NCBI GenBank assembly: GCA_021794655.1
Contig: JAJYQJ010000153.1
Span: forward strand, 1-34,494
Source of the DNA: Actinomycetes bacterium
GTDB lineage: Bacteria; Actinomycetota; Acidimicrobiia; Acidimicrobiales; RAAP-2
Direction: 5' to 3'
Length of the DNA stretch: 34,494 nucleotides
Both the position numbers and the translations under genes were made by a program. Below the pieces are notes generated by a model. The model had not been told where the DNA came from. It did no database searches and worked only from the letters and a program-made list of their open reading frames with translations. The stretch's first letter is position 1. Every line of letters starts with the position of its first letter. Positions 6,961 through 15,398 of the stretch are shown piece after piece.

Positions 6961-9255
6961 TCACGCGTCGTTGAAGCCGACCGCGTCGAGGAGGAAGGAG
7001 AGTATGAGAGCTTCCTCCCTCCAAGCTCGGTAGCGACCCGACACTCCGCCGTGGCCTGCTTCGAATTCGGTGTGCATGATGACACGGTTAGCTGGGTTCG
7101 CGTCCCTCAAGCGTGCCACCCATTTCGCAGGTTCGAAGAATCCAACCCGCACGTCGTTGATACCGGCCGTGACGAGTATGTCTGGATACTTTACCGGCGT
7201 TCCGTCTTCGTTAACCGAGCGGACGTTGTCGTAGGGACTGTAAGCTTTGATCGTCTGGTAGGCGCTGGGATCTAAGAGCGGATCTCCCCACTCCTCCCAC
7301 TCGCCTGTAGTGAGTGGCAAAGTATCGTCCATCATCGTGGTGAGGCAGTCGACGAATGGTACTTCGGCAACGATCGCCCTGAAAAGCTCAGGTGCGATAT
7401 TCGCGCAACCCCCCACCAGAAGCCCACCTGCAGAAGCGCCTCTTGCGCACATTAGCTTCGGGCTTGTGAACCCGGAGTGGATCATGTGCTGTGCGCAGGC
7501 GATGAAGTCGGTGAAGGAGTTGAGTTTGTTGCCGGTCTTTCCCTCTTCGTACCAGGCTTTTCCCATCTCGCCTCCCCCTCGGACGTGGGCGATCGCGAAT
7601 ATGAAACCACGCTCCAGCAAGGAGAGTCGTGACGATGAGAATACGGGATCACTCGAGATCTCGTAGGCGCCGTACCCGTACAAGAGGCAAGGCGCCGGCT
7701 TTGAAGGGGGAGTACCAGGCTCAGAGTCTAACTCTTCCAAGATATCGCTCTTATGGACGACTGAAACTGGGATTTTCGTTCCATCAGGTGCGTCTGCCCA
7801 CAACCTGAACGTAGCGAAGCGATCTTCGTCGTATCCGCGTACCGGCTCGCGTTTTATAACTGTTGACTTTCGGGTAGAAAGGTCCACGTCTACTACGGTG
7901 CGCGGGGTCTTGAGCGAGGTCTTTTCTATGCGGACGGTGTTGGAAAAGTACTCAGGGTTACGTTCCAACTGCAGTGTCGACGGGTAGTCCTCGGGATCTA
8001 TTAGATAGCTGCGTGCGATCACGTCTTTCTTGTGTGAATCGAGATCGTCGGCGTCGATCTGGTGGATCCATTGATCCGACAGTTCGAGAATCCTCAGGCG
8101 GATTTCGGCGTTTTCTCTCTCGGAGACGACGAGCCAACGCTCGAACGCGGCGACACTTTCGAGGCGAACGCCGGGTCTGTGTCTTAGAACTTCGATCGGT
8201 TCGCTCGTCGCGTTCGTCGTATCTGGAAGTAGGTCTACCTTGAAGTCCTGGGCGTCACGGTTGGTGAGGACGCAGAAGTATCCAAGTCGAGCTTCACCGA
8301 GACTTAGATGCTCGAGTGAGTATTCGATTCCTGGTTCTCTTGGCGTGACGACCAGCGGGGCTTCGTAAGGCAGATCAGCTGGTATTACCCACACTTCACT
8401 CGTGGTGGAGCTGTTCAGGTTGACCACGATGTACTTTCCATCTCGACTCCGTTCGACATCTAAGACGAATTTCGGGTCGCTCTCTTCCAGGACCAGCTCG
8501 TCTGTGGTCGGGTCGCTTCCGAGGAGGTGGCGCCAGAGCTGGAACGGTCTCATCGTCTCATCGGTTCGCGTATAGAAGATCGTTCTACTGTCGTTGCACC
8601 ATGCCAACCCGTAGTACGCAGACTCGATGGTCTCGTGCGATCGAGCACCGTCGTCGTTGCCGAGTTGTTCGCTCTCGGCGACGTCGCGACGTCGAGAGGG
8701 AGTGTCGTCTAGCGTTGCGTTGAGTCCGAGACGCCGGAAATTGATGTTGAAGAGTTCATCTCCGGTCGTGTCGACGGCGTAGGCCAACCACTTGTGGTCC
8801 GGGCTTACTTCAAGGCTTCCCACTGAAAAATAAGGGTGGGCGTCGGCGAGGTCGTTTTCGTCCAAGAGCACCTCTTCTTGATCGAGGGACGCGATCTGTC
8901 TTGGCGGTTCATCTTCGTGGGCCGGGTATCGACAGTGGATCGGGTAGTTCTTCGTCTCTTGGCTGCGCTCGTAGTACCACCAGTCACCGTGACGAACCGG
9001 TGCGGTCATGTCGGTCTCGACTACTCGGGCGACTATCTCTTGAAAGATTGCCGAGCTCAACTCTTTGAGGTGGTTCGTAACCGCTTCGAAGTGCCTGTTC
9101 TCCTCTGCCAGGTGTGAGAGAACTGAAGGGTTGTCCTTGTCGCGCATCCAGTACCAGTAGTCAACGCGCTCGTCGCCGTGAGCCGCCAGCACTTTTGGAA
9201 CGCGAGCTGGTCTGGGCGGTTGGGGAGTTCTGGGTTCTGCGCCTGGTGAGAGCAC
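6961..9255 (-). CDS. ptrB: oligopeptidase B (S9A prolyl oligopeptidase family)
   Basis: Predicted 764-aa cytoplasmic serine peptidase that cleaves short peptides, in oligopeptidase B typically after Arg or Lys. The N-terminal region has the family start RVDYWYWMRDKDNPSVLSHL, followed by a beta-propeller and the C-terminal alpha/beta-hydrolase domain. The catalytic triad is visible: Ser608 in ARGASAGGLLVGG, Asp701 in LVTAGINDVRV and His735 in EFEAGHGG. The conserved GWWYYxR-like segment appears as GDWWYYERSQETKNYP, and the acidic VPFVDCLTTMMDDTLPLT loop is present. Length agrees with the family. It is convergent with the upstream membrane-protein gene (12-nt gap) and divergent from sufB. ATG 9255 is a reasonable start. 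Confidence 0.93.
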   Translation of the reverse strand: MLSPGAEPRTPQPPRPARVPKVLAAHGDERVDYWYWMRDKDNPSVLSHLAEENRHFEAVTNHLKELSSAIFQEIVARVVETDMTAPVRHGDWWYYERSQETKNYPIHCRYPAHEDEPPRQIASLDQEEVLLDENDLADAHPYFSVGSLEVSPDHKWLAYAVDTTGDELFNINFRRLGLNATLDDTPSRRRDVAESEQLGNDDGARSHETIESAYYGLAWCNDSRTIFYTRTDETMRPFQLWRHLLGSDPTTDELVLEESDPKFVLDVERSRDGKYIVVNLNSSTTSEVWVIPADLPYEAPLVVTPREPGIEYSLEHLSLGEARLGYFCVLTNRDAQDFKVDLLPDTTNATSEPIEVLRHRPGVRLESVAAFERWLVVSERENAEIRLRILELSDQWIHQIDADDLDSHKKDVIARSYLIDPEDYPSTLQLERNPEYFSNTVRIEKTSLKTPRTVVDVDLSTRKSTVIKREPVRGYDEDRFATFRLWADAPDGTKIPVSVVHKSDILEELDSEPGTPPSKPAPCLLYGYGAYEISSDPVFSSSRLSLLERGFIFAIAHVRGGGEMGKAWYEEGKTGNKLNSFTDFIACAQHMIHSGFTSPKLMCARGASAGGLLVGGCANIAPELFRAIVAEVPFVDCLTTMMDDTLPLTTGEWEEWGDPLLDPSAYQTIKAYSPYDNVRSVNEDGTPVKYPDILVTAGINDVRVGFFEPAKWVARLRDANPANRVIMHTEFEAGHGGVSGRYRAWREEALILSFLLDAVGFNDA

Positions 9256-9329
9256 TTCGCTAGCCTCTCACGTTGGGCATTGAGACGAGCGGCACTATCC
9301 CTGACGAGACGCTGTCGCAAGCGAGGTTA

Positions 9330-9367
9330 TTGACCGTGTTTCCCCCGGTACGATTAGTTGTTACTAT
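9330..9367 (+). promoter_or_regulatory. possible promoter region of the sufB operon
   Basis: The 127-nt divergent gap before sufB holds a TTGACC (9330-9335) and a TACTAT (9362-9367) that resemble -35 and -10 boxes. Their mutual spacing (26 nt) is too long for a single promoter, so at most one box is used; TACTAT with TTTCCC (9339-9344) at 17 nt spacing is the better pair. No clear Fe-S regulator operator could be recognised. Confidence 0.3.
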
Positions 9368-9454
9368 GTAGATAGGGTAAATATGCCCGCAGAGCGAGAT
9401 CAGAAGAAGACAGACAGGAACAGCGCAGAACGGCCAGGGAGTACGCCGGGCACT

Positions 9455-9459
9455 AGGAG
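9455..9459 (+). promoter_or_regulatory. ribosome binding site favouring the internal sufB start
   Basis: AGGAG lies 4 nt before ATG 9464. The earlier in-frame ATG 9383 has only a weak AGGG (9374-9377), and its extra 27 residues ([11 protein letters not shown]...) look unlike a SufB N-terminus. This favours 9464 as the main start, though the spacing is slightly short. Confidence 0.5.
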
Positions 9460-9463
9460 CACG

Positions 9464-10864
9464 ATGGCAACCGTAAATCTTGACCTCGATCGTTACCAGC
9501 TTGGTTGGAGCGATAGAGAAGACTACATCTTCAAACCGAAGAAGGGTCTAAACGAAGCGATCGTTCGCGAGATGTCGGAGATGAAGGAAGAACCTCAGTG
9601 GATGAGGGACTTTCGGCTCAAATCGTTGAAGCGTTTCGAGCGCAAGCCGATGGCCGCGTGGTTTGCGGTCAACATGCCAGACCTCGATTTCGACGATATC
9701 TACTACTACATAAAACCAACCGACCATCAGGTGGGCGAGTGGAGCGACCTGCCCGACGCCATAAAGTCGACTTATGAAAAACTTGGGATTCCAGAGGCGG
9801 AACGCAAGTATCTGGCCGGGGTGACGGCGCAGTACGAGAGTGAAGTCGTCTTCCATAGGAACCGCGAAGACCTGGAGGCACAAGGTGTCTTGTTCATGGA
9901 TATGGACTCTGCCGTGCGAGAGCAGCCAGAGTTGGTTAGGAAGTGGTTCGGGACGATAATCCCTCCAAACGACAACAAGTTTGCTGCGCTCAACTCAGCT
10001 GTTTGGTCGGGGGGATCGTTCATATACGTTCCTCCCGGCGTCAAGGTGGAGATGCCACTTCAGGCGTACTTTCGTATCAACGCTGAGAATATGGGTCAGT
10101 TTGAACGAACGCTTATCATCGCGGACGAGGGGAGCCAGGTGCACTACGTGGAAGGATGCTCTGCACCTGTCTACTCTACGGACTCACTCCATTCTGCTGT
10201 CGTCGAGCTAGTAGCGTTGCCCGGAAGCCGGATCACCTACACCACGATCCAGAACTGGTCGAACAACGTCTACAACTTGGTTACGAAGCGAGCCAGAGCT
10301 GAAGCGGAGGCCAGGGTGGAGTGGATCGACGGTAACATCGGCTCGCGCCTTACGATGAAGTACCCGTCGGTTTATTTGATGGGACCAAAGGCGTCAGGCG
10401 AAGTCCTGTCCGTCGCGTATGCGGGCGCGGGCCAGCACCAAGATGCCGGTGCGAAGATGGTCCACGCTGCGCCTGAGACCACCTCTACGATCGTCTCGAA
10501 GTCCATCTCCAAGAAGGGTGGGCTTACAACTTATCGAGGGTTGGTCCATGTTGACGAAGGAGCCAAAGGTGCGAAGTCGTTTGTTCGTTGCGATGCACTC
10601 TTACTCGACGACGAATCGATCTCGGAGACGAAGCCGTATATGGAAGTTGGTGAACGCGACGCTCGGATCGGGCACGAGGCGACAGTTTCCAAGGTCGGCG
10701 ACGACCAGCTCTTCTATCTGATGAGCCGAGGGTTATCCGAGAGCCAGGCGATGGGGATGATTGTAAACGGTTTCATTGAGCCGATCACCAGGACGCTTCC
10801 GATGGAATACGCAGTTGAGTGGAGCCGCCTCATAGAGCTCCAGATGGAGGGCTCGGTAGGCTGA
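9464..10864 (+). CDS. sufB: Fe-S cluster assembly scaffold protein SufB
   Basis: Predicted 466-aa SufB, the scaffold subunit of the SufBCD complex that builds Fe-S clusters in the cytoplasm. Hallmarks are [94 protein letters not shown] and the terminal [11 protein letters not shown]. The invariant C and H positions of the beta-helix are in place and no intein interrupts it, unlike SufB of some mycobacteria. An upstream ATG at 9383 would add 27 residues; the AGGAG before 9464 decides for the shorter form. It heads the plus-strand suf genes, followed by the four-cysteine protein 54 nt downstream. Confidence 0.96.
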   Translation: MATVNLDLDRYQLGWSDREDYIFKPKKGLNEAIVREMSEMKEEPQWMRDFRLKSLKRFERKPMAAWFAVNMPDLDFDDIYYYIKPTDHQVGEWSDLPDAIKSTYEKLGIPEAERKYLAGVTAQYESEVVFHRNREDLEAQGVLFMDMDSAVREQPELVRKWFGTIIPPNDNKFAALNSAVWSGGSFIYVPPGVKVEMPLQAYFRINAENMGQFERTLIIADEGSQVHYVEGCSAPVYSTDSLHSAVVELVALPGSRITYTTIQNWSNNVYNLVTKRARAEAEARVEWIDGNIGSRLTMKYPSVYLMGPKASGEVLSVAYAGAGQHQDAGAKMVHAAPETTSTIVSKSISKKGGLTTYRGLVHVDEGAKGAKSFVRCDALLLDDESISETKPYMEVGERDARIGHEATVSKVGDDQLFYLMSRGLSESQAMGMIVNGFIEPITRTLPMEYAVEWSRLIELQMEGSVG

Positions 10865-10918
10865 CCTGCGCCACCGGAGTGAAGTGATCTTGGCGGCATT
10901 AAGTGGCAGCATGTCATC

Positions 10919-11272
10919 GTGGCGATGCGCGAGGAATGCAAGAACTTTCAGAGTAGGACCTACGATTCAGGTGAGGTGGCGCGGTTTTGTATCTTGGACT
11001 TGGCCCCCGAGGCGCCCTGGAGGTGCCCCGCGGACTGCTCGAAGTACGAGAGGCGCCTGGCCGACGCTGGATGGGTGCATGGGACTCTTGTGGAACCCGC
11101 TATCGAAGACGAACCGGACGAGTCCGGGGAGGAGGTTGCAGCGATTCTGGAGGACGCCGAGGACATAGTGAACGACGTTGCTCCCGAGGTGCTCGCCAAG
11201 GTTCTTGAACAAGACGCGAGGAAAGATAAAGGGAGCGCAAAGAAGCGTTGGCGGCGCAGGGGACACCGGTAG
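10919..11272 (+). CDS. small four-cysteine protein next to sufB
   Basis: A 117-aa protein of unknown function. Its first 45 residues hold four cysteines, C7, C24, C36 and C40, in the pattern RxECKxF...RFCxLDLAPEAPWRCPADCSKYERR, which could bind a metal or Fe-S cluster. The middle is acidic (EDEPDESGEEVAAILEDAEDIVNDV) and the tail is basic (KKRWRRRGHR). It follows sufB on the same strand and is likely co-transcribed. GTG 10919 is used, with ATG 10925 as an alternative; neither has a clear ribosome site. From memory, similar short proteins sit near suf genes in related actinobacteria, but I cannot name a described family. A role in cluster assembly or sensing is inference from position and cysteines only. 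Confidence 0.75.
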   Translation: MAMREECKNFQSRTYDSGEVARFCILDLAPEAPWRCPADCSKYERRLADAGWVHGTLVEPAIEDEPDESGEEVAAILEDAEDIVNDVAPEVLAKVLEQDARKDKGSAKKRWRRRGHR

Positions 11273-11285
11273 ATAGATAGTGTCG

Positions 11286-12125
11286 TTACCTTCCGTTGAA
11301 GTCGGGAGGGCGTTTTTCCATGAACGCGCTGATTGCTTCCATGAGATCGTCCGATATTAGCATCCCGGCATTCCAGTTGGCGACGTAGTCCAACCCATCC
11401 GACACCGCACTGGCGGTCTGGGCTGTAAGGACGGCCTTTGCACCTTGGACGGCTAACGGCGAGTTCGAAGCGATGTCGTTTGCGAGTTCTATCGCGTCTT
11501 CGATTACTGATTTGGCGTCTTGACTCACCGCGTTGACGAGCCCGATTTGCCGAGCGCGACTTGCGTCGATGTCACGGCCCGAAAATACAAGCTCGAATAG
11601 ATGTCCGCGTCCGACGATTAGTGGCAAGCGTTGGAGAGTACCGAGGTCTGCAACTATTGCCACCTTCGTCTCTCGGACAGAAAGTATCGCGTCACTAGAC
11701 GCGATACGGATATCACACGCTGTAATAAGGTCTATGCCTCCACCAATACAGTATCCGTGTACCGCAGCGATAACCGGCTTTGGGCAGTCGGCTACAGAGG
11801 TAATCGCGGCCTGCATGAATTGGATCATCTTCTTGATCTCAGCTGATCTTGCCGCACTCGACAGTCGCGGGCCAGACTGCCCAGTTGTGATAGCTGAGCT
11901 GAGACTCTTCAGATCGAGTCCGACGGAGAAGTGAGGTCCTCGGCCCCCTACAACAACCACTCTCACCTCTGGGTCTTGTGAAAGACAAGCCATGGCAACG
12001 GGAAGATCCGACCAGAACGTGTCTCCCATTGCGTTCCGAGCTTCCGGGCGGTCAAGCCACAGGATGGATACGTGGCCCCGACGCTCTATCGTCAGCACCG
12101 TTGAGTGGAACTCTTCGACCTTCAT
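11286..12125 (-). CDS. enoyl-CoA hydratase/isomerase, dienoyl-CoA isomerase-like
   Basis: Predicted 279-aa crotonase-fold enzyme. The oxyanion hole is formed by HFSVGLDLKSL and HGYCIGGGIDL. The segment ACDIRIASSDAILSVRETKV then AIVADLGTLQRLP matches the delta3,5-delta2,4-dienoyl-CoA isomerase (ECH1) pattern: the aspartate of CDIR, the glutamate of RET and the aspartate of ADLGTLQRLP occupy that enzyme's three acidic positions with the same spacing. This favours shifting double bonds of unsaturated fatty acyl-CoA over simple hydration. It lies antisense between the sufB pair and sufD, an odd place for it. Start ATG 12125 fits the family; no good ribosome site is seen. Confidence 0.88.
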   Translation of the reverse strand: MKVEEFHSTVLTIERRGHVSILWLDRPEARNAMGDTFWSDLPVAMACLSQDPEVRVVVVGGRGPHFSVGLDLKSLSSAITTGQSGPRLSSAARSAEIKKMIQFMQAAITSVADCPKPVIAAVHGYCIGGGIDLITACDIRIASSDAILSVRETKVAIVADLGTLQRLPLIVGRGHLFELVFSGRDIDASRARQIGLVNAVSQDAKSVIEDAIELANDIASNSPLAVQGAKAVLTAQTASAVSDGLDYVANWNAGMLISDDLMEAISAFMEKRPPDFNGR

Positions 12126-12224
12126 CTATATGAGGCTAGTTCCATTCGCCTTCTAGCCGCAGTTGGCCCAGCCGGGTGTTGTGGTACATCGGTTGATCCG
12201 AACCAGCCGTGACCCGAATGGTAC

Positions 12225-13715
12225 TTGCAGCTGTTTTCTCCAGCTAGAGTAGAGGCTTGGAAGAGTTCCGAAGTTTTGCCCCTTCCGAGTTGTCGTGTCT
12301 CGATTGGCTCGGGACCAGAGATACCCGTTGGAGGATCGATCCTGTCAAGCTTTACAGCCGAAAATCTAAGAACTCTGAATCACCAAGACACTCCGAAGTG
12401 GTTGTGTGAACGCAGGGTGGAGTCGTACAACGCATTCGAGTCCATGCCACGACCTTCCGAGAAGGAGGAGGTCTGGCGCTACACGCCAATCGACGCCCTC
12501 GATCTTGACGCGTACTCGATCTTGCCCGCTCTCCCGCGTGGAGCAAGCGAAGTTGGCCAAGGCTATCTTGAAAAAGAGCTGTTCTTCGAACCGACCCGAT
12601 GGAGTTCGACGGTGAGCGGTGATCTCGGACAGAGGGAGTTTTCCGGGAACGGACTCGTTGGTGGAGCGAAGGTCGGAGGGCTGGAACTAGACGCCGCAGA
12701 GGAATCGTTGGGGTCAGTCATGAGAGGTGGTGACGCACTGGTTCGCCTGAACGACGCGTTCCACCCGGACGCAGTCGTCGTCGACATCCCAGACGGCGTG
12801 AGGCTTGGGGCCCCGATCCTGATATACACGTGGCTTCCCGACTCCTTTGAGACACGACCCGCTTATTTCCCACGTACACTGGTGCGTGTAGGGGAAGGAT
12901 CCGACGTGAGGATCGTAGAGGTGGTTAGTGGTCCTCTAAGAGTCAAAGGTGCGTTGGTCGTTCCAGTCACCGAGATCGTTGTCGGTGACGGGGGCTCAGT
13001 ATCTTACGTGACCCTTCAGACGCTAGGGTCGAACGTCTGGCATATAGCGCGCTCTGCTTCCAGGGTTGGCGAAAGAGCGAAGCTGAAGTTGTTCACTGTT
13101 GGTCTGGGGTCGCACTACGACAGGGTTCGTGTTGACGTGTCGCTTGTCGGGAGAGGTGCGTCCAGTGAGCTCAACTCGGTCTACTTGGGAAGGGATGATC
13201 AGGTTCACGACATCCGAACCCAGCAAGACCATAACGCGCCACAGACGACGAGCGACCTCCTCTGCAAAGGGGCGGTTGCCGACAGCTCGCGTTCGGTCTA
13301 TAGCGGACTTATCCGAATTAGTCACGGCGCGGTTCGTTCCGAGGCGATGCAGACCAACCACAACTTAGTTCTGGACGAGTCGGCTCACGCAGATTCCGTC
13401 CCAAACCTCGATATAAAGGAGAACGACGTACGGTGCTCGCACGCTTCGACGGTCGGACCGATAGATGAAGATCGAAGGTTTTACGTTGAGTCGAGAGGCG
13501 TACCCCCAGAGACGGCGGAGCGCCTCATAGTCATGGGGTTTTTCGACGACATCGTTTCGAAGTGTCCAATCGAAGAAGCAGACAGCTTCTTACGTGCCGA
13601 AGTTGGGAGTGGTCTAAAAGATGCGCTAGGAGAGCTACCAGGATTGCCTAACGCAGCCGATGCCGGCCAGGAGCATCGAAGTGGTTCAACCGGATCTGCC
13701 GGGCAGGTGCGCTAG
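12225..13715 (+). CDS. sufD: Fe-S cluster assembly protein SufD
   Basis: Predicted 496-aa SufD, the partner of SufB in the SufBCD complex. It shows the N-terminal FTAENLRTLN...WLCERRVESYNAFESMPRPSEKEEVWRYT block, a beta-helix core, and the C-terminal VYSGLIRISHGAVRSEAMQTNHNLVLDESAHADSVPNLDIKENDVRCSHAST region, with the conserved histidine after RCS. The end, RFYVESRGVPPETAERLIVMGFFDDI, is typical. The frame opens with a TTG at 12225; no ATG occurs before residue 72, so a TTG or another alternative start must be used. It follows the antisense crotonase and is 3 nt from the Rieske gene, so it probably has its own promoter within 12126-12224. Confidence 0.93.
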   Translation: MQLFSPARVEAWKSSEVLPLPSCRVSIGSGPEIPVGGSILSSFTAENLRTLNHQDTPKWLCERRVESYNAFESMPRPSEKEEVWRYTPIDALDLDAYSILPALPRGASEVGQGYLEKELFFEPTRWSSTVSGDLGQREFSGNGLVGGAKVGGLELDAAEESLGSVMRGGDALVRLNDAFHPDAVVVDIPDGVRLGAPILIYTWLPDSFETRPAYFPRTLVRVGEGSDVRIVEVVSGPLRVKGALVVPVTEIVVGDGGSVSYVTLQTLGSNVWHIARSASRVGERAKLKLFTVGLGSHYDRVRVDVSLVGRGASSELNSVYLGRDDQVHDIRTQQDHNAPQTTSDLLCKGAVADSSRSVYSGLIRISHGAVRSEAMQTNHNLVLDESAHADSVPNLDIKENDVRCSHASTVGPIDEDRRFYVESRGVPPETAERLIVMGFFDDIVSKCPIEEADSFLRAEVGSGLKDALGELPGLPNAADAGQEHRSGSTGSAGQVR

Positions 13716-13718
13716 AAG

Positions 13719-14036
13719 ATGGTAGATCGTTTGATCCTGTGCAAGGCGGAAGACATCGAGAGCGGGGAAGTGAAGAGTTTCGAAGTGAACGGGCTTCACA
13801 TTGCATTGGTCAAGATCGCCGACGAGTTTTACGCAGTCACGGACCGTTGTAGTCACGAGAACTATGCCTTGTCTGATGGTGAGGTGTGGGAAGACGAAGT
13901 CGAGATAGAGTGCCCGCGCCACGGCAGTACTTTTGATCTGCGAACTGGAGCACCCTGTTCGTTGCCTGCGACGGAGCCGATTCAAACCTTCGAGGTCGAG
14001 ATCGTCGAGGACGAGGTGAGGGTGAAGCTCCCGTGA
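13719..14036 (+). CDS. Rieske-type [2Fe-2S] ferredoxin
   Basis: Predicted 105-aa Rieske ferredoxin, an electron carrier. The cluster ligands are C44-x-H46 in DRCSHENYAL and C65-x-x-H68 in ECPRHGSTFDLRTG. It lies 3 nt after sufD and overlaps the next gene (sufC) by 4 nt, so it is part of a tightly coupled suf transcript. Small Rieske proteins in this position are common in actinobacterial suf operons; an electron-supply or cluster-trafficking role is inferred. No dioxygenase large subunit is nearby, which argues against a ring-hydroxylating system. Confidence 0.93.
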   Translation: MVDRLILCKAEDIESGEVKSFEVNGLHIALVKIADEFYAVTDRCSHENYALSDGEVWEDEVEIECPRHGSTFDLRTGAPCSLPATEPIQTFEVEIVEDEVRVKLP

Positions 14037-14785
14037 GCAGTGCCTCCAAGGGGTCGATCGGATTGAAAGTCCACGGGCTCAAAGCCGAAGTAGGTGGTCA
14101 CGAGGTCCTACACGGGATTGATCTCGAAGTTGGCCCCGGAGAGGTCCATGTCGTGATGGGACCAAACGGATCCGGGAAGAGCACTCTCGCACACTCTTTA
14201 GTGGGTCGACCCGGGACTAACGTGACGGCGGGAGAGATACGCGTCGACGACGTTGAGTTGACGGGGATGGCGAGCTTCGAGCGCGCACGTGCCGGTCTTG
14301 TGGCAGTACTTCAACAACCCGTCGAAGTACCGGGCGTCCTTCTCGAGTCGGTCCTAGTAAGTGCGTTGTCAGGAACCGATCGCGAGCTCACCTTGGAAGG
14401 GGTCCGCAGGTGCATGGGAGAAGAGGCGGCGGCGATCGGACTCGAACCCGCAATTCTTAGGCGCCCGTTGAACGTGGATCTGTCGGGTGGCGAGATGAAG
14501 CGCAACGAGATGGTCCAGATAGCAGCGTTGCGTCCCAAGTACTGTGTTCTTGACGAGATCGACTCGGGCTTAGATGTTGATGCACTTGGCATGGTCGCTT
14601 CCAGATTGGAGCGTGCCACTGGCGAGTGGGGCCTGGGTGTTCTAGCTATCACTCACTTCGAACGGCTCCTCGTGGAGCTCAAGGCCGACGCGGTCCACGT
14701 CATGGTAGATGGTCGAATAGTCAGGAGTGGGGGCCCAGAACTCGCGCAGGAGTTAGAGCACACGGGCTATAGGCCGTACGGATAG
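14033..14785 (+). CDS. sufC: SufC-like ABC ATPase (divergent copy)
   Basis: Predicted 250-aa ABC ATPase of the SufC family, which powers the SufBCD scaffold. Walker A is GPNGSGKST (43-51), the Q-loop region is VLQQPVEVPGV, the signature is LSGGEMKRNEM, Walker B is YCVLDEIDSGLDVDA and the switch histidine is in AITHFERL. All catalytic motifs are intact. It differs from canonical SufC: LQQPVEVPG replaces the usual xxQYPVEIPG, the segment after it is shorter, and FSGGE becomes LSGGE. GTG 14033 overlaps the Rieske stop by 4 nt. A second, more typical SufC is coded on the other strand at 16654-17409, so the two may form mixed or alternative complexes. Confidence 0.9.
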   Translation: MSSASKGSIGLKVHGLKAEVGGHEVLHGIDLEVGPGEVHVVMGPNGSGKSTLAHSLVGRPGTNVTAGEIRVDDVELTGMASFERARAGLVAVLQQPVEVPGVLLESVLVSALSGTDRELTLEGVRRCMGEEAAAIGLEPAILRRPLNVDLSGGEMKRNEMVQIAALRPKYCVLDEIDSGLDVDALGMVASRLERATGEWGLGVLAITHFERLLVELKADAVHVMVDGRIVRSGGPELAQELEHTGYRPYG

Positions 14786-14828
14786 ATCTTTGGATGAGTG
14801 AAGCGACACCCCGTAATCGTAGGGAGGG

Positions 14829-14845
14829 CACAGTGTTTCACTGTG
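14829..14845. terminator. perfect hairpin between convergent sufC and sufU
   Basis: CACAGTG (14829-14835), loop TTT, then CACTGTG (14839-14845): a perfect 7-bp stem in the 100-nt gap between the two converging suf transcripts. It could act as a bidirectional terminator, but no U tract follows on either strand, so a different structural role is possible. Confidence 0.4.
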
Positions 14846-14885
14846 GGCAAGGGCTCTGGACCGAGAAGTTCCTGCGAGCTTCAGC

Positions 14886-15380
14886 TCAGCTCAGCTCGTC
14901 GAGTCCTTGGGAGAGAGCGTTCCAGCTCAGAGTAGCGCACTTGATCCGCACGGGGAACTTTACGACGCCTTGAAGGGCAGCCAGCTCGCCGAGTGCGTCT
15001 GAATCGACTAACTCTGGATCTTCAGGTCCCGGTTCGATCTGCCGGCCGTCTTCGTCGGCGTCTCCCAGGGTCGACTGATGGACCGACATCATTGACTTGA
15101 ACGTGTGGATGAGTCCCCGCACTTCATCCACGGGCTTTCCTTTTACGGCCGATGACATCAGCGAAGCCGAGGCCTGACTAATCGAGCACCCGGTTCCCCC
15201 GATCTTTATGTCGGACACAGTGTCATCGTTCACAATCAACGTGACCACTACCTCGTCCCCACAGAGCGGGTTGAATCCCTCCACCCGGTGAGCTGGGGGA
15301 ACTGGGAGTTCACCTCGATTTCGAGGTGAACGGTAGTGGTCAAGAATTATCTCTCGGTACAGCTCTTCAAGATCTGCCAT
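14886..15380 (-). CDS. sufU: SufU zinc-dependent sulfur-transfer protein
   Basis: Predicted 164-aa SufU, which takes persulfide sulfur from SufS and passes it on for Fe-S assembly. Zinc-ligand and acceptor positions are all present: C40 and D42 in NPLCGDEV, C65 in GTGCSISQASASLM, and C148 in RIKCATLSW. The SufU-specific insertion region between C65 and C148 is present, separating it from IscU. It is 18 nt downstream of sufS on the same strand, the standard sufS-sufU pairing. ATG 15380 (MADLEELYREIILDHYRSPRNRG) is a textbook start. Confidence 0.95.
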   Translation of the reverse strand: MADLEELYREIILDHYRSPRNRGELPVPPAHRVEGFNPLCGDEVVVTLIVNDDTVSDIKIGGTGCSISQASASLMSSAVKGKPVDEVRGLIHTFKSMMSVHQSTLGDADEDGRQIEPGPEDPELVDSDALGELAALQGVVKFPVRIKCATLSWNALSQGLDELS

Positions 15381-15398
15381 CAGTCTAACTCCTCGAAC

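Noticed and set aside
10861-10918. terminator between sufB and the four-cysteine gene
   Set aside because: No stem-loop with a U tract is present in this 54-nt gap; read-through is more likely.
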